From NCBI GenBank assembly GCA_025454675.1, contig JALONZ010000012.1, positions 1-13,139 of the forward strand: a stretch of DNA of 13,139 bases. Reading direction: 5' to 3'. The DNA is from Anaerolineae bacterium (GTDB lineage: Bacteria; Chloroflexota; Anaerolineae; Aggregatilineales; Phototrophicaceae). Below the pieces are notes generated by a model that saw only the letters and a list, made by a program, of their open reading frames with translations, searched no databases and was not told the origin of the DNA. Below are positions 1 through 7,797 of this stretch, in pieces. Each line of letters starts with the position of its first letter. The stretch's first letter is position 1. A program made the position numbers and the translations under genes.

Positions 1-605
1 AAAAATTATTATATACAATGTTTCAAGAAAGATCTCGCAAGTTGACCGTCTGTCGTTCACGAACATCCAACGTCAAAAATATTGCTCGGCTTCTCATCTG
101 CTGAAGGTCGAAGGTTACGATAAATACTAGTCCGCCATCACGTCCATGAAACTCGAGTGACTTTTTACACATTTTAAGAAGGTTCTCTTAGTTTCTCTCG
201 CAGCCTAAAGGACGGGCCAGAATTTGATTTAATGTACAGAGTTATACCAAGTTTGGACGACCTCTAGGACCTACATAGCGTTTGAAAAGGTGATGAGTGT
301 TATGACACTTGACTTGAATGATTACAGTACAGAAAAGCAATTTTTTGGCGAGCGGTGTCTCAGTGGTGTATATACTGCATTATGGGTAGGCCTAAAATAT
401 TTCACGATTGACCTAGTAAATGACTTATTTTTCATGCAACTCACCAACTTATGCGTTTGTTAGCATGTAGCTTCGTAAAAATTAAATGGTTTGGTTGAGC
501 GAAAAACTTTTCTCAACTAAATAGTTTAGTTTATAGATGAAGGCGGCGTTTATTCGAATCGAAAGTTGAATAAGGGCCCTTAACAAGTCACGTGGTAAAT
601 TGCAG
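1..605 (+). other. Non-coding, intron-like eukaryotic flank ending in a splice-acceptor-like AG
   Basis: No convincing coding frame runs through this stretch on either strand, and it lacks the Shine-Dalgarno sites and dense gene packing seen from 783 onward. It ends in TAAATTGCAG at 596-605, directly before a reading frame that resembles an animal dual oxidase, so the natural reading is the 3' end of an intron with its acceptor AG at 604-605. The polypyrimidine tract before the AG is poor, which weakens the splice-site call. I saw no upstream exon, repeat or RNA gene in it. It could also be part of an assembly artefact. Confidence 0.5.
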
Positions 606-782
606 GCGCTGAAGTACAACCAGGAACAGTTTGAGTCGGTATACGACAGTAGCGAGGCTTCTACGTACATCAACTGCGAGCTGACTCGGGGCGAGTTTGC
701 CGAAGGCCTTGGCTTGAAACCGGACTCATTATTCGTGACAAAAATGTTCAACTTGGTCGACACCAGCAACAACGGTTACATT
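606..782 (+). CDS. Partial exon of an animal-type dual oxidase (DUOX), EF-hand segment, truncated at a junction
   Basis: Dual oxidases are eukaryotic membrane NADPH oxidases that make hydrogen peroxide, with calcium-sensing EF-hands between the peroxidase-like and oxidase domains. The 59 codons here include LTRGEFAEGLGLKPDSLFV (residues 26-44), then KMFNLVD and an EF-hand loop beginning D-T-S-N-N-G-Y-I (52-59). From memory of the family, human DUOX has a near-matching LSRAEFAESLGLKP and MF.L.D..GNGY segment at this place. The loop has acidic or polar residues at positions 1, 3 and 5, Gly at 6 and a hydrophobic residue at 8, but stops before the Glu expected at 12. After 782 the frame runs into unrelated sequence (YGSAHSRRK...) and ends at 854, so only about 606-782 is genuine. 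There is no bacterial start or Shine-Dalgarno. The host animal cannot be named from this. Another EF-hand NADPH oxidase is possible but less likely. Confidence 0.72.
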
Positions 783-783
783 T

Positions 784-1932
784 ATGGGTCCGCTCATAGC
801 AGGCGTAAACCCACCCCCACAACCAATAACGGTGCCAATAACGATTATAGATGACCCTAATGTCGAGGGTGCAGAAGCCTTTGCCATACAAATCAATTCA
901 GTCACAGGAGCAGGTGAAATCGGCTTCCCCGATACCCATACCATCGTCATCAATGACAATGATGCGGATATTTTTGCCCAAGCATCATTCAATACGAATA
1001 GCGCCATCATCAACGAAAATGCGGGGACATTGACCATTGATGTGCAAGTATTCATCCCTGCTGGGTTTAACCTGACGGGTGATATAACACTCACCATCAG
1101 CGATTCGCTCGGTGGGACGGCAACCAGTGGTACAGATTATTCTGCTTTCGCGCCCGTCATATTGACATTTATAGACGCGCCATTTGTGGCAGGTACAACC
1201 TATACTCAATCAGTTACATTGACCATTTTGGATGATACCCTCACCGAAGGGGTCGAAACGGTAGATTTTGGCATCACAGGTATTAGTGGCGGGGTGGAAT
1301 TAGTCTCGCCTGCCCAATTCACTGCCATTATCAATGATGATGAGATTGCCACTGTAATTGTGACTCAACCAGGGGGTACAGTGACCGTACCGGTCAGCGA
1401 CCCTGAATTTGTATTCAAAACAGTGGATAACCCATTTGCGACGATTGGGCAAACGGTAACTTATACCATTCGGGCGCGGAATCCCAAAGCGACACCGCTC
1501 ACCCAAGTTGTGATTTATGATGTTTTCGATGAACGCCTGAGCAATATCCGCCTCATTTCCACTACACACGGCGCGGGCGTTTTTAATGGTAATACATTGA
1601 GTGTAAGTGGATTTGCTTTGCAACCCAATGAGGAGGCGATTATCATCGTTTCGGCAAAAATAGCGACTTTAGCTGTGGGCGAAACAATTCCGAATGCCGC
1701 CATTTTAGAATCGCCTGATGCCAGTGTGCATGTCAGCAATTTGGCTTTAGTGGGTAAGGATGTCAGTATTAATCATGGAGACGCAACCCAAATTTTCGTG
1801 ATTCCAAATCAATTACCCAACACAGGCGAAAATCCTATTTGGCGAGATGCCTTCCTTTGGATAGGTGGATTGTTATTTATTTCCACTATGGGATTTATCT
1901 TCTTGGGGAGTCGCTTCAAGATTCGGTTATAA
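784..1932 (+). CDS. Surface protein fragment: Calx-beta repeats, DUF11-like domain, C-terminal LPNTG anchor (5' end missing)
   Basis: This is the C-terminal portion (382 codons from the first ATG) of an exported, probably cell-wall-anchored protein. Residues 1-60 look like the second half of a Calx-beta domain (IIDDPNVEGAEAF, then INDND). Residues 63-187 form a fuller copy (NENAGTLTI, GTATSGTDY, LDDTLTEGVETV, INDDE). Residues 207-300 resemble a DUF11/conserved-repeat beta-sandwich (VDNPFATIGQTVTYTIRARN). Then come LPNTGE at 344-349, a hydrophobic span at about 356-375 and a short basic tail (RFKIRL), the three-part layout of sortase substrates. There is no signal peptide and no Shine-Dalgarno before the ATG at 784. 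The frame starts inside a domain and lies right at the switch from eukaryotic-looking sequence, so the true start is missing and this ATG is probably internal. Calx-beta domains usually bind calcium in adhesion proteins, so an adhesion role is inference. No sortase gene is in the window. Confidence 0.8.
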   Translation: MGPLIAGVNPPPQPITVPITIIDDPNVEGAEAFAIQINSVTGAGEIGFPDTHTIVINDNDADIFAQASFNTNSAIINENAGTLTIDVQVFIPAGFNLTGDITLTISDSLGGTATSGTDYSAFAPVILTFIDAPFVAGTTYTQSVTLTILDDTLTEGVETVDFGITGISGGVELVSPAQFTAIINDDEIATVIVTQPGGTVTVPVSDPEFVFKTVDNPFATIGQTVTYTIRARNPKATPLTQVVIYDVFDERLSNIRLISTTHGAGVFNGNTLSVSGFALQPNEEAIIIVSAKIATLAVGETIPNAAILESPDASVHVSNLALVGKDVSINHGDATQIFVIPNQLPNTGENPIWRDAFLWIGGLLFISTMGFIFLGSRFKIRL

Positions 1933-1946
1933 CAAGCATATAGATG

Positions 1947-1976
1947 GAGGATACCCCGTGCATTGAGGGTATCCTC
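1947..1976. terminator. Hairpin between convergent genes, probable bidirectional terminator
   Basis: GAGGATACCC (1947-1956) and GGGTATCCTC (1967-1976) form a perfect 10-bp inverted repeat around a 10-nt loop. It sits 14 bases after the stop of the surface-protein gene and 12 bases beyond the araA stop on the other strand, where a shared terminator would be expected. Neither side has a clear T-tract, so it is not a textbook intrinsic terminator and may instead act as an mRNA 3' end stabiliser. Confidence 0.6.
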
Positions 1977-1988
1977 TGGCGATAAAAG

Positions 1989-3485
1989 CTAAAAAGATTT
2001 AGCCCACTGGTAGTACATCTCATTCCAACGAAGTTCATTTTTGAAATCATGTAAATTCGTAGAATGGTCAATACGCAAATATTCCATACCCGCTATATCC
2101 GCAAAATCTTCCATATACTCGGCAGTTAAGGACTGGCTAAAGCCTGTATGATGTGCGCCACCTGCATAAATCCATGCCGCGGCACCGATTTTGAGGTTGG
2201 GTTGGGGAATCCACAACGCCCGCGCCACTGGCAATTTTGGCATCGGTGGCGATGATACAACATCCACATCATTCACAATCAGGCGGAAGCGGTTGCCCAT
2301 ATCTATCAGCGAGGCATTAATTGCCACCCCTGCTGGCACATCAAACACCAAGCGGGCGGGGTCTGATTTTCCACCGATACCCAGTGGATGGACTTCGAGT
2401 TTAGGCTTGCCATCAGCAATTGAGGGGCAAATTTCAAGCATATGAGCGCCAAGCACTTTTTGACCAGAGGGGTCGAGGTGATAGGTATAATCTTCCATAA
2501 AGGATGTGCCACCCTGTAAGCCTGTCGCCATAACTTTCATCGCGCGGAGCAAAGCAGAGGTTTTCCAATCGCCCTCTGCACCAAAACCGTATCCCTCTTG
2601 CATGAGGCGCTGAACGGCTAGACCTGGCAATTGAACCAAGCCATGAAGGTCTTCAAAGGTAGTGGTGAATGCCTTAAAGTTGCCATCTTGCAAAAAGTTA
2701 CGCAACCCGACTTCGATTCTTGCGGCTTCGATGACAGCATTTCGACGCGCCCCGCCATGACGCAGGTCATTGGTGATATGATACTGTGCCTCATAATCAT
2801 CAAGTACAGCAGAAAGTTCTCCCGCACTGACGGCATTCACCCGTGCCACCAAATCGCCCACGCCAAAACCAAAAACCTGATAACCAAGTCGCATTTGCGC
2901 CTCGACTTTATCGCCTTCGGTGACAGAGACGGAACGCATATTATCGCCAAAGCGTGCTACACGCGCATTTTGGGCATCTGCCCATGCACATGCCACCCGA
3001 CTCCATACATTCAGGCGTTCTTGAACTTCTGGGTCTTTCCAATGCCCAACCACCACCTTACGATTCAAGCGCATACGGCTCATCATAAACCCAAATTCAC
3101 GGTCGCCATGCGCGGCTTGATTCAGGTTCATAAAATCCATATCAATTGAATCCCACGGGATGTCTTGATTATATTGTGTGTGGAGATGCAAAAACGGTTT
3201 GACCAACGACTTCATGCCCAAAATCCAATTTTTGGCGGGCGAGAAAGTGTGCATCCACGCAATAACACCCACACAATTGGGGGCGGCATTGGCTTGTTGG
3301 CAAATGTGCAGAATTTCTTCTGGCGTGGTGAGGATGGGCTTATATATCACTTTGACAGGCAAAACCTCATCAAGAGTCATGGCAATTTCTTTTGAATGAG
3401 GCGCGACCAGTTCTAAAAATTCGGGTCCATATAAGTGTTGACTACCCGTCAAAAACCAGACTTCATATTGTTTTAGGCTATCCAT
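1989..3485 (-). CDS. araA: L-arabinose isomerase
   Basis: It interconverts L-arabinose and L-ribulose in the cytoplasm, the first catabolic step (EC 5.3.1.4). The 498 codons match the usual length of about 500 residues. The catalytic and metal-binding residues of the family are present: Glu304 in FGAEGDWKT, Glu331 in GTSFMEDYTYHL, His348 in GAHMLEICP and His445/446 in AGGAHHTGFS, corresponding to Glu306, Glu333, His350 and His450 of the E. coli enzyme. HTFSPAKNWI (79-88) and NLNQAAHGDREFG (120-132) are further family blocks. The ATG at 3485 is preceded by GAAAGGT about 9 bases upstream, supporting the start. It is the last gene of the operon, 18 bases after araD, and ends against the hairpin at 1947-1976. 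I see no truncation or missing key residue. Confidence 0.97.
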   Translation of the reverse strand: MDSLKQYEVWFLTGSQHLYGPEFLELVAPHSKEIAMTLDEVLPVKVIYKPILTTPEEILHICQQANAAPNCVGVIAWMHTFSPAKNWILGMKSLVKPFLHLHTQYNQDIPWDSIDMDFMNLNQAAHGDREFGFMMSRMRLNRKVVVGHWKDPEVQERLNVWSRVACAWADAQNARVARFGDNMRSVSVTEGDKVEAQMRLGYQVFGFGVGDLVARVNAVSAGELSAVLDDYEAQYHITNDLRHGGARRNAVIEAARIEVGLRNFLQDGNFKAFTTTFEDLHGLVQLPGLAVQRLMQEGYGFGAEGDWKTSALLRAMKVMATGLQGGTSFMEDYTYHLDPSGQKVLGAHMLEICPSIADGKPKLEVHPLGIGGKSDPARLVFDVPAGVAINASLIDMGNRFRLIVNDVDVVSSPPMPKLPVARALWIPQPNLKIGAAAWIYAGGAHHTGFSQSLTAEYMEDFADIAGMEYLRIDHSTNLHDFKNELRWNEMYYQWAKSF

Positions 3486-3503
3486 ATTATTTTACCTTTC
3501 ATT

Positions 3504-4160
3504 TCATTGTCCGTAGACGTTTTGATAACGTTCATAAAGTTTATCAATATCCGATTGTTCAATTTTTATAGGTGTGCCGATTTGCAAGGCTGTCCAAGCA
3601 ATAGCGGCGTTATCTTCGGTCATCGTGGCGGCTTTGACAGCTTTTTCTGCGTTTACTCCAATGGTGAAAACACCATGATTTTGTAGTAGGCAGGCAGGAC
3701 TGCGACTATCTCTGAGTACCTCGACCACCACTTTACCAATTTCTTCGCCACCAATAAGCGCAAACCCGCCACAGGGAATCGCGCCACCAAATTCATCGCC
3801 CATCGCGGTGGTGATGCACGGGATTTCATGCCCAAGTGTTGCAAATGCTGTTGCATAGCGTGAATGAGTATGCACAATACCATTGACATCGGGCATGTGC
3901 CGATAGATATAACAATGCGATGCCGTATCAGATGAGGCTTTATACTGCCCCTCGATGATATCACCCTCTAAATTAACCACCACCATACTATCGGCAGTTA
4001 AATCTTCAAATCTGACTCCGCTCGGTTTAATCACCACCAAATTGGTCTGTGGGTCACGGGCGCTGATGTTGCCACTCGTCCACGCTACCAGATTATTTTT
4101 AGGTAATTCCAAATGTAGAGTAACTAATTGTTGTCTGAGATGTTCAAGCATGTTGTTCAT
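3504..4160 (-). CDS. araD: L-ribulose-5-phosphate 4-epimerase
   Basis: It converts L-ribulose 5-phosphate to D-xylulose 5-phosphate, delivering arabinose carbon to the pentose phosphate pathway (EC 5.1.3.4). It belongs to the class II aldolase/adducin fold, a zinc enzyme. Visible features are the phosphate-binding WTSGNISARD (27-36) and KPSGV (45-49), SSDTASH with Asp78, zinc ligands His97 and His99 in HTHS, Asp122 in GDEFGG, the third zinc His162 in LLQNHGVFTIG, and a C-terminal VYGQ whose Tyr216 aligns with the catalytic Tyr near the end of E. coli AraD. At 218 residues it is slightly shorter than the E. coli enzyme (231). AAAGGAGAC just upstream of the ATG at 4160 is a strong ribosome-binding site. 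It lies 18 bases after the kinase gene. Fuculose-phosphate aldolases share the fold, but the araA neighbour makes the epimerase the clear choice. Confidence 0.94.
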   Translation of the reverse strand: MNNMLEHLRQQLVTLHLELPKNNLVAWTSGNISARDPQTNLVVIKPSGVRFEDLTADSMVVVNLEGDIIEGQYKASSDTASHCYIYRHMPDVNGIVHTHSRYATAFATLGHEIPCITTAMGDEFGGAIPCGGFALIGGEEIGKVVVEVLRDSRSPACLLQNHGVFTIGVNAEKAVKAATMTEDNAAIAWTALQIGTPIKIEQSDIDKLYERYQNVYGQ

Positions 4161-4178
4161 GTCTCCTTTTGCATATCA

Positions 4179-5756
4179 TCATCGAAATGACTGGACTGCG
4201 ATTTTTTCGATTGGGAGTCCATTTTTGTAACGTTCCATGAAACTCGCAAATCCATTCACATCGGCGGGGTTGGGTTGAATGGTGGTCTGGCTTTGGTTGA
4301 TGAATACCCGATTCCCCAAGTACGATTCAAGTGTTTCATCATCCGATTTTTGTACGATATACGATGCGAGCAGGGCAATCCCCCACGCCCCCCCCTCGCC
4401 AGCCGTTTGCATCACAGAGACAGGGACATTCATCGCCGCCGCCATGAACTTTTGACCAACCCCTGGTGTCTTAAAAAATCCACCATGCGCCAATACTTTA
4501 TCAATTTTGACATTTTCTTGTTCAAAGAGGATGCCTAATCCCATTTTTAGCGCACCAAGCGCCGAAAAAAGGTGAGTTCGCATAAAATTGGACAATGTAA
4601 AACGACTTTCGGGTGTGCGGACAAAAAGTGGTCTACCTTCGGGTAGGTGAGTGATATGTTCGCCAGAAATATAATTATATGCCAACAAGCCACCAGCATC
4701 AGCATCCCCCAAAAGCGCAGTCTGATACAATAATTCATAAAGTTGGGATGGCTCAATTTCTATACCAAGCGTATGCGTAAATTCCCGAAAAATCTCGACC
4801 CACGCATTCAGGTCGGATGTACAATTATTGCTATGCACCATCGCCACATTTTTGCCCGTAGGTGTGGTCACAATGTCAATTTCGGGATGCACCCGCGACA
4901 AATTTTTCTCTAGGACAATCATGGCGAAGATGGATGTCCCTGCCGATACGTTACCTGTACGCTCTGCAACACTGTTGGTCGCAACCATGCCTGTGCCTGC
5001 ATCGCCTTCGGGTGGGCAAAGGGGAATGCCCGCGCTCAATTGGTCGCTTGGGTCAAGTAATTTTGCGCCATTCTCGGTTAGGCTTCCACCCAATTCACCT
5101 GCAACCAAAACATCGGGCAAAATATCACGTAAGCGCCAGTCAATATTGTGGGCTTCAAGTTGTGAGTCAAAAAGAACAATCATATGTTCATTAAAATCTT
5201 TTGTTTGGCTATCAATCGGGAACATACCTGATGCCTCACCGATGCCGACCACCTTTTCTCCCGTCAATTTCCAATGAACATACCCCGCCAAAGTTGTGAT
5301 GTAGGCAATGTGGTGAATATGCGGTTCATTGTTCAACACTGCCTGATACAGATGAGCAATGCTCCAGCGTTGCGGGATATTAAAACCAAAAAGAGTGGTC
5401 AAATCTTCGGCGGCTTGGGCGGTGATGGTGTTGCGCCATGTGCGGAAGGGTGTGAGTAACGCCCCATTTTTATCGAATGCCATGTAACCGTGCATCATAC
5501 CGCTAAACCCAATCGCACCAATTTTTGTGAGTGGTTCACCAAAATCGGCGACCACATTGCGATAACTGGCTTGCAAGCCTGCCCATACATCTTCGATAGT
5601 GTATGTCCAGACCCCATTTTCATAGCGATTTTCCCAGTCATAACTGCCAGAGGCAATCGGCGCATAATCTTCACCAATGAGTAATGCCTTAATGCGCGTT
5701 GAACCCAATTCGATGCCGAGAGTAAATTTGCTGGTATCTATTTTATTTTGGCTCAT
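4179..5756 (-). CDS. FGGY-family carbohydrate kinase, probable L-ribulokinase (AraB role, non-classical sequence)
   Basis: By context it phosphorylates L-ribulose, the only step of the pathway not otherwise encoded here. The 525 residues show the FGGY fold: the N-terminal phosphate motif GIELGSTRIKALLIG (14-28), GFSGMMHGYMAFD (83-95), RTWRNT (105-110), a PEGDAGTG block (249-256) with Asp252 in the place of the catalytic base, NVSAGTS (269-275), the adenosine motif LAHGGFFKTPGVGQKF (422-437) and GEGGAWGIALLA (453-464). The blocks do not resemble classical E. coli-type AraB (566 residues), so it belongs to another FGGY branch nearer xylulokinase-like proteins, and I assign function by operon position rather than sequence. 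Its ATG at 5756 follows a weak purine-rich GAGAGAAAG site only 10 bases after the repressor stop, so it may be translationally coupled. Xylulokinase activity remains possible. Confidence 0.85.
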   Translation of the reverse strand: MSQNKIDTSKFTLGIELGSTRIKALLIGEDYAPIASGSYDWENRYENGVWTYTIEDVWAGLQASYRNVVADFGEPLTKIGAIGFSGMMHGYMAFDKNGALLTPFRTWRNTITAQAAEDLTTLFGFNIPQRWSIAHLYQAVLNNEPHIHHIAYITTLAGYVHWKLTGEKVVGIGEASGMFPIDSQTKDFNEHMIVLFDSQLEAHNIDWRLRDILPDVLVAGELGGSLTENGAKLLDPSDQLSAGIPLCPPEGDAGTGMVATNSVAERTGNVSAGTSIFAMIVLEKNLSRVHPEIDIVTTPTGKNVAMVHSNNCTSDLNAWVEIFREFTHTLGIEIEPSQLYELLYQTALLGDADAGGLLAYNYISGEHITHLPEGRPLFVRTPESRFTLSNFMRTHLFSALGALKMGLGILFEQENVKIDKVLAHGGFFKTPGVGQKFMAAAMNVPVSVMQTAGEGGAWGIALLASYIVQKSDDETLESYLGNRVFINQSQTTIQPNPADVNGFASFMERYKNGLPIEKIAVQSFR

Positions 5757-5766
5757 ATTCTTTCTC

Positions 5767-6783
5767 TCATTTCACAGGTGCGGTGCTATTTCGAATCACC
5801 AAGTTTGGATATAAAACCTGCTGATGAACGGGTGTATCGGGCTGATTGATGAGCGAGACAAGGTATTCAACACAATGCTGACCCAGCGCCATAAAATCTT
5901 GATGAACGGTAGTGAGGGCGGGCATAAAATACGCCGATTCTGGAATATTATCAAATCCGACCACCGACACATCATCAGGGACACGCAAGCCCAGTTCATT
6001 CAATGCCGCCATCGCACCCAGTGCCATTTGGTCATTGGCAACTGCCAACGCAGTAAACTTTGCACCCGCTTTGACAAGCATCCGAAGTCCATCATACCCA
6101 CTTTGCGCCGACCAATTGCCCTCGATACTATTGTGATAGGACAGGCTATGGCGCTTCATGGTATCTATCCAACTTTGATGACGCATAATAGCATCATACC
6201 AATTTAAGGGACCACTAATTTCGGCAATATCTCGATGCCCCAGACCAATCAAATGCTCCACTGCCAATGCGGTGCCATGCGCCTGTTCAATAACAACCGA
6301 GGCAACCCCTTTATGCGGTTTGGTATCAATTTGGATATAAGGGATGTGCCCGATTAATGCCCGAATATCTTGGATAAAATCAGAAATAATAGGTGCAATC
6401 ATGATGATGCCGTCAATCAAATGTTCATGTAAATCATCAATAGCAGATTTCACCTCTACCCATCCCAAGTGTTCAACTGTACTCAGCGATACCCGATAGC
6501 CACTTGCTTTGGCGTGACGTGTGATATGCGATACCATTTGTCCCGGTCCATAAAAGGTTGTGCCAAAACTAATGATGGCAATGGTATCGGAGCGATTTGT
6601 CACCAAGCTACGGGCGGCGCGATTGGGATGATAATTCAAGTCTCGAATAGCCCCAAGCACGCGCTGACGCGTATCTTCTGCAACACTTGGATGATTATTG
6701 ATAACTCGTGATACGGTTTGATAAGATACGCCAGAATGTTCGGCGACATCGTTGAGTGTAACCTTTTTCTCTGATGGTTTCAT
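5767..6783 (-). CDS. LacI-type transcriptional repressor of the arabinose operon
   Basis: This is a sugar-responsive DNA-binding repressor of 338 residues. The N-terminal helix-turn-helix covers about 8-27 (VTLNDVAEHSGVSYQTVSRV), the hinge helix about 53-62 (PNRAARSLVT), and the rest is the periplasmic-binding-protein-like sugar domain with LAVANDQMALGAM (246-258) and VSVVGFDNIPES (272-283). Compared from memory with E. coli LacI it runs without gaps at an offset of +4: Tyr21, Gln22 and Arg26 match LacI Tyr17, Gln18 and Arg22 in the recognition helix, and Arg201, Trp224, Asn250 and Asp278 match the inducer-pocket residues Arg197, Trp220, Asn246 and Asp274. It ends near 338 without LacI's tetramerisation tail, so a dimer is expected. 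It lies inside the operon between transporter and enzymes, implying autoregulation through the operator at 11891-11906. The inducer is probably arabinose or a derivative (inference). The start has only a weak AAGG site. Confidence 0.93.
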   Translation of the reverse strand: MKPSEKKVTLNDVAEHSGVSYQTVSRVINNHPSVAEDTRQRVLGAIRDLNYHPNRAARSLVTNRSDTIAIISFGTTFYGPGQMVSHITRHAKASGYRVSLSTVEHLGWVEVKSAIDDLHEHLIDGIIMIAPIISDFIQDIRALIGHIPYIQIDTKPHKGVASVVIEQAHGTALAVEHLIGLGHRDIAEISGPLNWYDAIMRHQSWIDTMKRHSLSYHNSIEGNWSAQSGYDGLRMLVKAGAKFTALAVANDQMALGAMAALNELGLRVPDDVSVVGFDNIPESAYFMPALTTVHQDFMALGQHCVEYLVSLINQPDTPVHQQVLYPNLVIRNSTAPVK

Positions 6784-6795
6784 ACTAACCTTGCG

Positions 6796-7797
6796 CTATG
6801 CGCTCTGCTGTAATTCTTTTCTATCCCGTCCAAAACTAAATAATCTCAGCCCCTGACGACTGCTCAATAATTTTTGCAATCCAACGAAGCCAAATAACAG
6901 CACGCCGATGACAATCTTTATCCACCATGGAGTTAGTGAACCATCGAGGGTGAGATAGGTTTGAATTGTACCAAGTGTCATCACCGCGATGAATGTGCCA
7001 ATGACATACCCAACACCCCCTGTTAATAATGTACCACCGATAACGACTGCGGCAATTACATCGAGTTCTAGCCCGACTGCGATGGTCGAATCACCCGATT
7101 GCTTCGAGAGTGAGAGAACAATTCCTGCGAAGGTCGCCAAGAAGCTACTGAGGGCATAAATCATGACGGTTGTGCGCCCAGTTGGTACACCCAAGAGCAA
7201 TGCCGCATCTGGATTGCCGCCCATTGCATACACATTGCGCCCAAATCGGGTAAAGTGTGCCACAAAAATACCGATAAATAATACCAGCAAAAACGCGCCC
7301 GCTACAAAAGTAAAACGTCCTTTGTCGGGGAAGATGTATACAAGTTTGGACACCGATTCATAAAAGGGGTGGTCTATGCGTATGGACTCGGTTGAGAGGA
7401 CATATGCCATTCCCCTCGCTAAAAACAAACCCGATAGTGTGGCTATGAACGGCGGTATCTTGAAATAATGAATTAACATGCCCATCGTTGCACCGAAAAA
7501 TGTGCCGATGGTCAACATCACGATAAAGGTCGGGATTGGATCCCAGCCATTACGCCCAATCATCAACGCACAAAATACACCTGTGAAGGCAATCACAGAC
7601 CCAACAGACAAATCAATTCCACCAGAAATAATGACAAACGTCATCCCGATGGCGGCGATTCCCCAATAGGCATTATCTCTGAGTAAATTACCGACAATCC
7701 GCATTGAACCAAAACTGGAAAACCGCGAATAAGCAAAGAGATACATCGCCGCAAATACGATAAAAGTCATCAATAAGGGTATAAAGCGAGATTTCAT
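6796..7797 (-). CDS. yjfF: Furanose-type sugar ABC transporter permease, YjfF-like
   Basis: This is one of two different inner-membrane permeases of a CUT2-type sugar importer. The 333 residues are mostly hydrophobic, with about eight to ten membrane spans. Family blocks are IAAIGMTFVIISGGIDLSVG (47-66), FKIPPFIATLSGLFLARG (112-129) and the signature LELDVIAAVVIGGTLLTGGV (243-262), which contacts the ATPase. The order and wording of these blocks match E. coli YjfF of the galactofuranose system YtfQRT-YjfF, including a C-terminal LDGSLTPWW.KI region. Its ATG overlaps the stop of the preceding permease gene by four bases (ATGA), and AGGAGG lies just upstream, so the two permeases are translationally coupled and probably form a heterodimer. 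The substrate is inferred from the operon to be L-arabinose, probably the furanose form. Confidence 0.93.
   Translation of the reverse strand: MKSRFIPLLMTFIVFAAMYLFAYSRFSSFGSMRIVGNLLRDNAYWGIAAIGMTFVIISGGIDLSVGSVIAFTGVFCALMIGRNGWDPIPTFIVMLTIGTFFGATMGMLIHYFKIPPFIATLSGLFLARGMAYVLSTESIRIDHPFYESVSKLVYIFPDKGRFTFVAGAFLLVLFIGIFVAHFTRFGRNVYAMGGNPDAALLLGVPTGRTTVMIYALSSFLATFAGIVLSLSKQSGDSTIAVGLELDVIAAVVIGGTLLTGGVGYVIGTFIAVMTLGTIQTYLTLDGSLTPWWIKIVIGVLLFGFVGLQKLLSSRQGLRLFSFGRDRKELQQSA

Noticed and set aside
54..64. CGTTCACGAAC resembling half of the operator at 11891-11906
   Set aside because: It lacks the TGTGAG partner half, lies in the eukaryotic-looking part and is next to no promoter.
482..772. A 96-codon frame on the minus strand across the left end
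   Set aside because: It runs antisense through the intron-like flank and the DUOX-like exon, has no recognisable family or ribosome-binding site, and the opposite strand gives a strong protein match.
2631..3149. Long plus-strand frame (172 codons) opposite araA
   Set aside because: It is a shadow of araA on the other strand, with no ribosome-binding site and no recognisable domains.
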